Source: Gnetum montanum
Taxonomy: Eukaryota; Streptophyta; Gnetopsida; Gnetales; Gnetaceae
Reading direction: 5' to 3'
Assembly: GCA_015680685.1 (NCBI GenBank)
Contig: MNCI01003111.1
Coordinates: 466,781-504,075 of the forward strand
Length of the DNA: 37,295 nucleotides
Part shown: in pieces, positions 9,846 through 18,860 of the stretch
Layout: each line of letters opens with the position of its first letter
Numbering within the stretch: position 1 is the first letter of the stretch
Position numbers and translations under genes: made by a program
Notes under the pieces: generated by a model
Seen by the model: the letters and a program-made list of their open reading frames with translations, nothing else
What the model was told of the DNA's origin: nothing
Database searches by the model: none

Positions 9846-10900
9846 ATGGCATCTTTGCGCAGGGGGAACGGCCTTCTTATCTCCCTTCCTCTGCTCTTGC
9901 TTGTCTCCAGCGCCTCAGCGGTAGCCGGTAAGTAAAACCTTCTGCCAACACGGTCGTCTTTGTGATTTGATGTCGGCTTTCCCTTATGCAAGGACAATGA
10001 CGGTGCATGCGCTGTTGATGTTTTGCAGGGGCAGTGTTCCGAGAGTACATAGGCGCGCTTTGGAACGGGGTAAAGCTGAGCGATGTGCCGATCGTGGACA
10101 AGAACTTGCGGGTGCACCTTATCCTGGCCTTCGCCATCGACTACACCGACGCTGGCGTGCCCACCAACGGCGACTTCAAAAAGTACTGGGACACCAACAG
10201 CATCACACCTCAGGCGGTGTCGGCCGTCAAGGCAGCTCACCCAAACGTGAAAGTCGCACTCAGCCTCGGCGGTGACACCGTCAATGGCAAATCCGTGAAG
10301 TTCAGCGCCACCTCCGCCGATGCCTGGATCGCCAACGCTGTGCGCTCGCTCACCGCCATGATCCGCACATACCATCTCGACGGCATAGACGTCGACTACG
10401 AGCATTTCCAATCCGATGCCTCCACGTTTTCGCGTTGCATCGGCGGCCTCATTTCGCGGCTCAAGGCCAATGGCGTAATTCAGTTTGCTTCCATCGCGCC
10501 CTTCGACGACTCCACGGTGCAGGCCTACTATACCAGCCTCTGGAAGCAGCACGCCGCCAGCATCGATTTCGTCAACTTCCAGTTCTACGCTTACTCGGCG
10601 TCCACCACGGTGGATCAGTTCGTGGCCCACTACTATGATCAGAAGAAGCGCTACGGCGCCGGCAAAGTCATCGTCAGTTTTTCCACAGACGAATCCGGCG
10701 GACTGAAGCCCGGCAAGGGCTTCTGGCAGGCGTGTCAGAAACTTAAGGACCGAAATGAGCTAAATGGCATCTTCGTCTGGTGCGCTGACTCCTCCAAGCC
10801 CAACGGATTCGGCCGCGAATGGAAGGCCCAGACCGTTCTCCTAGGCTCCCGCTCCTTACCCTCCCAGTCCCACTCTTTTACCCTCTCCGAAGCCCAATAA
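9846..10900 (+). CDS. GH18 class III-type chitinase, secreted (exons 9846-9927 and 10029-10900)
   Basis: The two exons encode 317 residues. Residues 1-27 are a signal peptide (MASLRRGNG, then a Leu-rich core, then SSASA), so the enzyme should enter the secretory pathway. The remainder is one glycoside hydrolase 18 barrel: SLGG at 106-109, the catalytic box DGIDVDYE at 145-152 with the proton donor Glu152 and all Asp residues kept, NFQFYAY at 210-216, and GIFVWCAD at 274-281. GH18 enzymes cut chitin with the substrate acetamido group as nucleophile; plant members act in defence or storage. The sequence looks closest to the bulb-chitinase/chitinase-2/narbonin-like branch of class III. A defence role is inferred; a lectin-like or storage role is possible but less likely with an intact catalytic box. 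The ATG at 9846 is followed by GC, fits the signal peptide, and the frame has no defects. GC and CpG content are far above its surroundings. Confidence 0.9.
9928..10028 (+). other. Phase-1 intron of the chitinase gene
   Basis: The 101-bp intron starts G|GTAAGT and ends TTTTGCAG|GG. It splits a Gly codon right at the end of the signal peptide. A second AG six bases downstream (GCAG at 10031-10034) would also keep the frame and drop two residues (Gly-Ala). Confidence 0.85.
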
Positions 10901-10928
10901 ACCACGGGAAACCCTCCTGACATTATTG

Positions 10929-10934
10929 AATAAA
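10929..10934 (+). terminator. Poly(A) signal of the chitinase gene
   Basis: AATAAA lies 29 bases after the stop codon, with AATAAG at 10961-10966 as a possible second signal and T/G-rich sequence following. Confidence 0.55.
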
Positions 10935-11940
10935 CGTGGTTTCAGTATTAATAACTATTAAATAAGGTTGGTTTTGGCCTTTGGGCCTTTTGGCTTTGTC
11001 CGGATACACTTGTCATAATTTTAATTTGTGTATAATTAGTCTCTGTCTGCATTTTGGACATTTGAATACAACTTGTCCCGACCATTTATCCTGATTCTAG
11101 CTCAGGCATCCTTTCACTCCTTTCCACCTCCCTCAAGTTTACTGCATTGACAATGGCCTTGTGGAAAAAGACGAAACCGTGGAATCGCCAAGTTACGCTA
11201 TAGGTAACAGTATATGAATAGATAAATGGTAGCAAAAACGGCTATGTTTTATCATCATCTTACCCTTCTCCTAACAAAATGCGGTCCGTTGAACTACTAT
11301 AATTTATTACGAAAAGCAAACTGTGAAGTTCCAGACAAAAGGCATATCGGACGGTCCACCGGTCATCACGGGATATTATTGTAGATTTACGATGACGAGC
11401 AGTATGATATTCATGGTTTCGTACAGCTGGATCGTGGATGTGTGGACTTCTTTGCCTCCGATGGTAACAGCGTTGTTATCTTAGAGTGCAGAATCCTAAT
11501 GAACCACGTCATTATTGATGTGCCATGACGAGCACCTGCTAAATCTCATGATGACCAAGAGATAATGTTTAGTATAAAGCACTGCACAATCCTTTTACAG
11601 CTAAGAGTGAGTGTCTAGACACTTTAGTCCAAGAGGATGCCCAACTACGCCATCGTGGAACGTGGGAGTGGCATGGGCGCCTGGCCCTACTTGTGCGTGC
11701 AGTGGATTAAGAAGGGCAGAAAGCGTCCACCTTGGCGTTCACTGTCACGTTGCTTAGTTTAACTCTGTTAAAATGCAACCACATGTACCTAGGTCAAGCG
11801 AAACCGTCTTCTCTCTTCTTTTAACATTTATGAATGTCTAGTTAGCACATCAGTACATGATCTGTATACGAGACAGACTTACGAAGGGTGATGAATCTAT
11901 TGCACGAGTTAAATTTCAACCTTTTTTTAAAAATAATATT
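10935..11940 (+). other. 3' flank of the chitinase gene, no gene seen
   Basis: The sequence has moderate GC and is unlike the surrounding transposons. Short open stretches exist (for example YDDEQYDIHGFVQLDR within 11389-11527), but none is long, starts properly or matches a family I recognise. It may be old single-copy spacer. Confidence 0.4.
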
Positions 11941-11949
11941 TGTATATTT

Positions 11950-12035
11950 TAATATAAATTTATTAGGATCGAACTTATAATTTACAAAATGCAAATTATA
12001 CTTTAATTAACAAGTTACCTATCTTGAAAATAAAG
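11950..12035 (-). repeat. tRNA-derived SINE head (candidate), minus strand
   Basis: On the minus strand TAGGTAACTTG (12021-12011) resembles a pol III A box, and AGTTCGATCC (11975-11966) resembles a B box. The 46-base distance equals that in tRNA genes. AT-rich sequence follows on the minus strand. No tRNA cloverleaf is complete, so a tRNA-derived SINE remnant is the better reading. Target-site duplications were not found. Confidence 0.35.
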
Positions 12036-12084
12036 ACATCTTATTAAAATGTATAGGGTAAGAAGACACAAACTATATTGCTAT

Positions 12085-12145
12085 TGATAAGTGGCTCAAT
12101 TGATTAGTTTATTGTTTTATTAGACAAGAGATTGTGAGGTGAGTT
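12085..12145 (+). repeat. tRNA-derived SINE head (candidate), plus strand
   Basis: TGGCTCAATTGATTAG at 12091-12106 is a good A-box match. About 44 bases on, GAGGTGAGTTACAC looks like a B box with a two-base loss. It lies head to head with the minus-strand candidate at 11950-12035. The evidence is weak because the B box is damaged. Confidence 0.25.
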
Positions 12146-12555
12146 ACACTTGAGGCACTGTATAACAACTTTGCCATTCAAGCTTGATTTGAAAACTCTA
12201 AGTTATGGGTTTGATTTTGCTAGGCAAAGTTGAGTTATAAAGTTCTCATCATTATCATCCTATCCTTCTCCAACTAAAATGGTTTACAAAATTCTAATTT
12301 GACTATATATTTTGGGGACTAAAATTTTTCAAAAAATATTTATATCCCAACACCCCTCACACTTGGGAAATTATTATATTACTCTATGATTCTTCTAAAG
12401 TGTAATGTTGGCTATATATCTTGGGATATGGTCATCATTTTGAGTTTTTACACCCCCACACCTCACAAGCCTTATAACAATATAATCTGTTTTTCCATTG
12501 GCATGGATCTAGCTTCATCAACCTTAATTGATGTTCATATCCTCAAGAAAGAAGC
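12146..12555 (+). other. AT-rich spacer left of element E, with a diverged direct duplication
   Basis: No gene is seen. Two stretches, about 12287-12368 and 12400-12475, share CTATATAT-TTGGGA followed by T-rich sequence and ACACCCC-ACAC-TCACA, so they look like an old direct duplication of about 80 bases. The last five bases, GAAGC at 12551-12555, are the candidate left target site of element E. Confidence 0.35.
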
Positions 12556-13142
12556 TAATGAGTCGTCATGGTTTGGCTACGTCGACAAGATCTGGTTGAC
12601 GCAGGGTTTGACCCATTGACATTTACTCGTCAATGGGGCACCTTGTTTTTCCTATAAATGAGCACCTACCCACTACATTTATGGCATAAGTCTCATAGTT
12701 GTAGCGAAGCTCTAGCAGTTTTCTCCACTCGTAAGTTAGAATATTTTCTGAGTGCCATAGTAGAAGTCAAAGAGTGTATGGATCTTTATTTGAGCACTAT
12801 TGTACCTAAGCACTTCAGAGTGTGTAGTAATAAAGACAAGCTTTTTGATCAAACCTTACAACACTTGGACTAGATTAATTATTTTCTTTAAGCATTTAAA
12901 ACTCAAGCAATTTCCTTTAATGTTCATAAGTAATTAAGCAATTAATTAATATGGGTAAAATAGCAAACATAAGTACGACCACTTCAAGTATACATCTAAT
13001 GCTTGGTAATCCCAATAACGCTTAACATTTGGTAACCCAGTAGTGTTATATGTATTGAGGATGTGTACAGCAAGTGTGAACATATGCTTATGTTAGGATT
13101 AGTTAAGCATTAGCTAGTTATTAGATTAATTTAGCAATTAAA
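12556..13142 (+). mobile_element. 5' LTR of element E, left part
   Basis: It starts TAATGAGTCGTCATGG (the complete LTR at 22760 has TGATGAGTTTTCATGA) and stays colinear with 22760-23390. A TATA box lies at 12653-12659. Agreement with the other LTR is about six to seven bases in eight by eye, so the element is old. It stops at the ambiguous base 13143. Confidence 0.8.
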
Positions 13143-13383
13143 NCATGGTTAAGTGTAGCTGAGGTACATGATTTTTATCATTTTCTTTTTTATCTTTTAA
13201 GATGCCTAAGAATAAAGAATCAAGAATAAAGAGTAAAATATTTAATTGCTAAATTAATCTAATAACTAGCTAATGCTTAACTAATCCTAACATAAGCATA
13301 TGTTCACACTTGCTGTACACATCCTCAATACATATAACACTACTGGGTTACCAAATGTTAAGCGTTATTGGGATTACCAAGCN
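13143..13383 (-). other. Misoriented LTR piece between two assembly gaps
   Basis: The piece 13144-13382 is bounded by single n at 13143 and 13383. Its last 142 bases (13241-13382) are the exact reverse complement of 13001-13142, the 142 bases just before the first n. Reversed, the piece continues the LTR in the order seen at 23390-23485 (TTATTCTTAGG, then AAAATGATAAAAATCATGTACC, then ACACTTAACCAT). It therefore looks like an overlapping contig placed backwards. The LTR end and primer-binding site of element E (equivalent to 23486-23706) are missing. Confidence 0.85.
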
Positions 13384-13464
13384 GTTGGATTGAACCTTGA
13401 AGTTGCAATCATTCTAACTAATAATAATTGTAAAAAGCACACTAATTTTTTCTTCTAATCCACA

Positions 13465-15130
13465 ATGTCTTCTTCTCACAGAGATGATTCTCCACCAAAA
13501 TTTGAGCACACATCCAATCAAAGGAATGAACAATCAAATCAACTAGTGTCCTAGCAATGTCAAGTGGTATATACACATCCTAATGAGTATGTGTCTGAAT
13601 TCACCTTCGTCCTACATCAAGATGACTAGATGCAATGGAGAGACATGGAGGGCAACATTGTGTTGTTACCCAATCAATCAGTTCTTATGATACTCTAACA
13701 AACTTTTATGAGGTTGGGCATCCAAGGGCTCCATGCCAAGTACATTGTGCAAGATCATGACTCCATGGATTACCATCCCAACGAAGCACAACATAAAATC
13801 AATCAGTAGCAGGAGAAGCATTATGAAGCTGCAAAGCGAAAAGGGTTTAATAACTCCTTGTTCCTGCTAGGCCAAAACGATAGTGAGGATCCCTTCTATG
13901 GGGGTTCTCATTTCATTGACTCTCTTTCCCTTAGTTTTGATGAAGGGGGCTTGACCTAGAATTTACAATCCACTGTAAACAATCCTAGTTTAGGAAGGAA
14001 TGGGTTGCGTGATCATGGGGGATCCATAGGTGGGAGTCATGGCAAGGACAAGGGTAGGCATCACAATGATGATCGTGGCTGTGACCACTAAAGAGAGGGT
14101 GGCTATGACCACCAAAGAGAGTGCCTTGGCCATGGTTACTCTCAAAGGGAGAAGCTTCACCATATCATAGATATGTTTCAATCAAAAACAAGAAGAATTC
14201 TTGGGTTCTATGCCCAAGGGAGACTGTTAAAACTTAGAGCCCATCAAATCCAAAGGCTCATTAAGCAAGTTGCTAAAGAAGAAGAAGAGCTAAAAAAGAG
14301 AGAAAGTGTAGAGGGATACAACCATGATCCTTCCATCAAAAAAAGGGAAGTCCAATTCTATAATAATGAGGAGGAGGCACCACTTGATGAGGTGATGCAA
14401 CAAAAGACCTTATTGATCAAGAAGTCTATTTCAGAAATTTTGGATAAGGTAGACAAAATGTGGAACTCTTTGGATGAAAAGATCCAACCCGCTTTGAAAA
14501 TAGTAGAGTCATCCAAAGAGCAAAGTAGTGATCATGACCACAAGAGAAGAAATGAAGCTAAACGTGCACACTAAAGGGTAAGGGTAAAGCTGTTATCGTA
14601 AAGGAGGTTGTGGAGTTCGAATCAGACGATGATGGTGGGTGTGACATTTACCAATATGAACATCCTAAGGGATGTTGTCCCGTTGTGTCACACTTGTAAG
14701 AATATAGGGTGTATGCTCTAAATCCTAGATTAGCAAGAAGGAAAGGACCTAAAAGATCACCTTATCCTTAAGGCAATCCAAGGCAATTCCACCAACAACA
14801 AGCCTATTATCCAGGTGGATCTCCATCACAACTGTTTAAGTAGTATCATCAGTGGTAACACCCATAGTTGTAAGGGATGCCACCGCCAAGACAGCAGTAA
14901 CCTTATAGATAGCCTGATCCATATGGATACTATGTTCAACAACCCATGTCTCTACATGACTCTTCCAGTCATGCCTCATTCCAACATCACTACTACCCTC
15001 CTAAATATTACAAAGCTCATTCTCCATCTCCTAGAGGGGAATTTATCATCCTTCTCATCCTTTTGCGCATGTCCCTCTACCTTCAACCCAATTACCACCT
15101 GCTCCATCAATGCAAGGCAAAATTCTAGCC
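13465..15130 (+). pseudogene. gag: Athila gag with capsid core deleted (element E)
   Basis: It starts MSSSHRDDSPPKFEH at 13465 and continues with FTFVLHQDD, WRDMEGNIVLLP and a Gly/His/Asp-rich stretch, with several stops. At about 14122 it jumps directly to sequence equivalent to 25068 of element F, so about 690 bases with the capsid core (PKFKGGYNLDP, EAKSWYYSL) are missing. The open block 14173-14574 is a Lys/Glu-rich helical segment (VAKEEEELKKRESVE; ILDKVDKMWNSLDEKIQ) that may form a coiled coil. The C-terminal part is rich in Gln, Pro and Tyr (GMPPPRQQ, DPYGYYVQQP, YYPPKYY). No CCHC zinc knuckle is visible. The frame change after 14574 leads into the protease frame. Confidence 0.75.
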
Positions 15131-15189
15131 CAACCATAGCAATGTAATACTACTAGGGCTATTAACTTATCACTGGCTCCTTAGATGAG

Positions 15190-15846
15190 TGGTTCAAGAA
15201 CTAGATCCCAAAAAAGACCATTCTTTCGAACTAACAATCCTTCAAAGCCCTCATAGACTTATGCAATTGATAACCTTACTTCTCTCTCATCCTCTACATC
15301 TAATCCACTCAATTCCGCTTTAAACCATACACCTACTAAAGTGCATAACATGATGTTAACCTATGCAATAACTGATTGGATAAAAGCTGGCCACCTTTGT
15401 AGGAAAAGATCTAATCTTGGGAGTCCCTTAATCTATTTACAAATCTCTGGGAATGAACCTTACAAATCTCTTCTAGATTTAGGTTATGGTATCAATCTAA
15501 TTTCTCATGAGATCTACAAAGCCTAGAACTTGCCTCTACCCAATAAGAGTAACATTCTCCTTGAGTTAGCAAACCAATTCATCATTGTTTCCTTGGGACT
15601 AGTGGAGGACATTGTAACTACCATCTATGGGTGGTCCTATCCTGCTGACTTCCTAGTGATCTGTGTTGACAATTGCAAGGGGGGCTTTCCAATAATCATG
15701 GGAAGGGCTTGGCTAAGCACCATTGATGCATGGATGAGCATCAAAGACCTTTCATTGGACATTTCCAAGGAAAATGCATTTGAAAAGATTAAGAAGAAGA
15801 GAGTTCTATGCATCATGTATAGTGATACAAGGTGCAATTGTGTGTA
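15190..15846 (+). pseudogene. pro: Retropepsin-like protease, DLG type (element E)
   Basis: The aspartic protease part of the polyprotein is in frame from about 15190 to the stop at 15846, broken by a few stops. The active-site region reads LLDLGYGINLISHEIY; Athila proteases typically have DLGASxxLMP instead of the usual DTG/DSG. The flap and second half follow, with the family closing motif as IIMGRAWLSTIDAWMSIK (usual ILGRPFLATxxAxIDVK). The enzyme would cut Gag-Pol into mature proteins. Element F has a colinear copy at 26290-26790, with NLG in place of DLG. Confidence 0.75.
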
Positions 15847-16087
15847 GAAACTATGGGCCATTAAAAGTAAATCAATCACAACATGCAAATAATGTGCAGA
15901 TGAGTCTAAAATACAAAGGTGCTTATACACAGCAACCAAAAAATAGGAGGACACCTAGTGGCTGACAACTGATCCTAAAAGCAACTCAACACTTTACATG
16001 GAACCAACTAAGAGCTTGATGAGTGCCTATGTTGAAGGCATGGATGAACTAGAGTGAGTTCATTTCCAACTCTTCAATGATGAAATT

Positions 16088-17125
16088 GATGACACGTATC
16101 AGGGAGAGTTGGAAATCCTTGAAAATTTCAAACATGATCCCTTAGAGTTGAAAACTCTACCTACTAACATGGAGTATGTTTTTCTAAATAATGTCAAGCT
16201 GATGATAATCAATGCCAACCTTACTCCTAAAAAGAAAGAGAAACTATTAACGGTGGTTAACAAATGGTCAACAACCTTTACTTGGTCATATCTTGAACTC
16301 ACTAGGATTGATCCTAGGATATGCTAGAATCAAATTTATACTAATCCTTCCTTGAAGCTAAAAAGGTAGCTACAGTTGCGATTGAACCCCAAATTGAAGC
16401 AAATCATCATATATCCCATTGCAAATAGCTAGTGGATTAGCCCACTTATAATCATGCTAAAGAAATGTGGCAAGTGGAGGATTTATATTGACTTCAAGTT
16501 GTTAAACATGACGACCTACAAATATTATTTCCAATTGCTTTCACAGCTTTCTGGATGGTTATAGTGGCTATAACCAAATTCAAATTACACTGGAGGATCA
16601 AGCCAAAACTACATTCACAAGTCCTTGGGGAACTTTTGCATATAAAAAGATGCCATTTTGTCTAAGCAATGCCCCTGTAACCTTCCAACAACTTATACTT
16701 AGAATTTTTCCATAATAGATTGGTAGTGGGATGGAAGTCTTCATGGATGACTTCTCGACCTATGGGGCTACCTTTGAGGAAGCCCTAGACTACCTTAAGC
16801 AAGTGCTTAAAGGTTGTGTGGAGACTAACCTTCAACTCAATTGGCAAAAGAGCCACCTGATGGTCCAAGAGGGCATTGTGTTAGGGCATTGAATCTCATA
16901 AACAGGGATTAAGATGGACCTTAAAAAGTTTTAGGTCATCCAAGGAATAACCCCCAAGCCAAAAATCGTTAAAGATGTCTAGTTATTCCTTGGCCACACT
17001 GGCAACTACCAACAATTCATAGAGAATTTCTCTAAGATTGCTAAATCATTAGTGGAGCTGACAATGAAAGATGCTCAATTCATATGAACCAAGGAATGTG
17101 AAAAGGCATTTTAGCAACTTAAATA
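16088..17125 (+). pseudogene. pol: Ty3/gypsy reverse transcriptase, frameshifted (element E)
   Basis: The linker before RT is clear: LELKTLPTNMEYVFLNN, then KLLTVVNKWSTTFTWSYLEL and IDPRIC, a pattern typical of Athila pol. RT follows with WISPLII, WRIYIDFKLLNM, then LSGWL-YSGYNQIQI in shifted frames, and the catalytic box FMDD at 16740-16751 (VFMDDFSTYG in element F). A loss of about 33 bases near 16405 removes the KKEIEKILKEG segment, and several frameshifts and stops separate the motifs. RT would copy element RNA into DNA in virus-like particles; this copy cannot. The thumb region (IVLGH, IGYY-like) ends near 17060. Confidence 0.8.
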
Positions 17126-17159
17126 AAAGCTTGTAGAAACTCCAATTCTAGGAGCACCT

Positions 17160-17545
17160 AACTAGTCTTAACTGTTTCACATCATGATGGATGCATTGAA
17201 CTATTTCTTGGGAGTTGTGCTTACATAGTTGGATGATCTAGAAACATCCTTATAACATCCACTACATGAGTCAAAGCATTGTGGGTGCATAGCTGAACTA
17301 CACCACAACAGAGAAAGAGCTAATGGCGATGGTGTCTACCTTAGAGGAATTCAGGCACTATGTGCTTAGATACAAGGTGTTCATGCACACAAACCATAGT
17401 GCAATTTGCTTCCTGATGAACAAGCCAATAGTGAGCCCTTTTGTCATATGGTGGTTTGTGATCTAGTAGGAGTTTCATCTTACAATGGTAGATTGAAAGG
17501 AAATAGAGAATATGGTTGTTGACAACTTGTCTTAGTTATGATGGG
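17160..17545 (+). pseudogene. pol: RNase H domain of pol (element E)
   Basis: FHIMMDALNYFLGVVLT matches the first strand of the RT-linked RNase H (usual PFxxxxDASxxAxGAVL), with the metal-binding Asp present. The remainder is in other frames: TTTEKELMAMVSTLEEFRHY-like coding at 17302-17360, then YKVFMHTNHSAICFLMNK (usual DHxAL with Asp changed to Asn). Stops and frameshifts interrupt it. It directly precedes the integrase linker. Confidence 0.65.
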
Positions 17546-17559
17546 ACAACAAAGAGGAG

Positions 17560-18860
17560 GAGAGCCCACTTTCTAATTAGTTCCCTAATGAACTCCTCTT
17601 TGCTAATGCAATAAATGAACAAGTGTCGAATGAACCTACATGGTATGATGGCATCCTCACTTATCTTCTCACTTAGGAGAAGCCACAAGAGTTAAACCAC
17701 TAGAAGAAACAATAGTTTCTTCATCAGGCCAAATGTTTCATGGAGATCAATAGACACCTTTACAAGGTGTGCGTCAATGGCCTGGTTCATTGGTGTGTTC
17801 TTGATGTTGACCAACTACGCATTCTCCACGACGCTCATGAGGGCCCTTGTGGGGGCCACTATGCTGGCAGACACATGATAATTAAGATTCTAATGGTAGT
17901 GTATTATTGGCCAACACTCTTCAGGGACACCCACTAATACGTTCGCTCTTTTGAATGTTGTCAATGCAATGGTGGGATGACCTCTCGAATGGAGGAACCT
18001 CAATAGTGGATCCAACTACTAAAATCCTTCGACATCTAGGGCATTGATTTTATGGATTCCGTCACACCCATGTCGAATGGAAAGGCATACATTATATTTG
18101 CTATTGACTATTGTACGAAATGGGCTGAAACAAAAGCTTTCATTGACTATACATCTTTCACTACTACTTGGTTTGTACAACAAACTATTGTAAATAGGTT
18201 TGGAGTGTCACGTGCACTAATTTCTAATAATGGTACTCATTTTATAGGCACCATCTTTTGAAAGCTCATGCAATGCTTGGAGGTAGAACATAAATTAACA
18301 ATAGCTTGCCACCCCCAAGCCAACGGTCAAGCAAAGGTTACTAATAGGGAGATCACTAATATTTTAATAAGAACAATTAGCAAATATAGGAGAGACTGGA
18401 GCACAAAACTTAATGATGCCATTTGGGCTTACCGCTCAACATGGAAACTCCCTATAGGCTACTCTTCAAATGAGTTGGTGTCTAAAAAATTGCCAACTCT
18501 TCCTATTCAATCTGAGCTCTGTATACTTTCAATAGCCTATGACCTTGACCTTAACCTTAGCTTAGCATAGAAAGAAAGATTAATAAACCTCAATGTACTA
18601 AATGCGAATAGATTGGTGGTCCTATTCTTGAATGAAGTGCATAAAGCATTCAACAAAAAAAGCCATGACCTCAAAATAAGGAAAGTAAGATTTCAACCTG
18701 GAGACAAGGTCCTTTAATGGAATCCCACATGTGTCACAAAAGATCAAGTTCCAAATAATGTGGGAGCGACCTTACATCATTTATGAAACCTTTCCTTCTA
18801 GGGCCATGTTGATCTACAAAATTGAGAGTCTAAATAAGAAACAACTATTCAACATGTAAC
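17560..18860 (+). pseudogene. pol: Integrase with mutated active site (element E)
   Basis: The zinc-binding start at 17800-17970 has the His pair in ILHDAHEGPCGGHYAGRH and a Cys pair in FECCQC, with YYWPTLF between. The catalytic core has Asp at 18046 (GIDFMDSV) intact, but ISNNGTHF at 18226 has Asn for the second Asp, and NGQAKVTNREI at 18334 has Lys for the Glu. The last two sites are 36 codons apart, the D,D-35-E spacing. Both changes are G-to-A transitions. The GKAYIIFAIDYCTKWAE, STWKLPIGYS and RFQPGDKVL segments are typical of Ty3/gypsy. A stop at 18259 and others break it further. Even with stops ignored, this protein could not join DNA. Confidence 0.8.

Noticed and set aside
9827-10630. 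Long minus-strand open frame of 267 codons over the chitinase
   Set aside because: It mirrors the GC-rich exon 2 in antisense and shows no family motifs; the + strand frame has the signal peptide, splice sites and GH18 catalytic box.
11389-11527. Short coding-looking frame with YDDEQYDIHG
   Set aside because: It covers about 46 codons, has no start codon in context and no recognised family or splice partner.
13001-13382. A large perfect hairpin or MITE
   Set aside because: The arms end exactly at assembly gaps and the loop is LTR sequence in reverse, so it is a scaffolding error.
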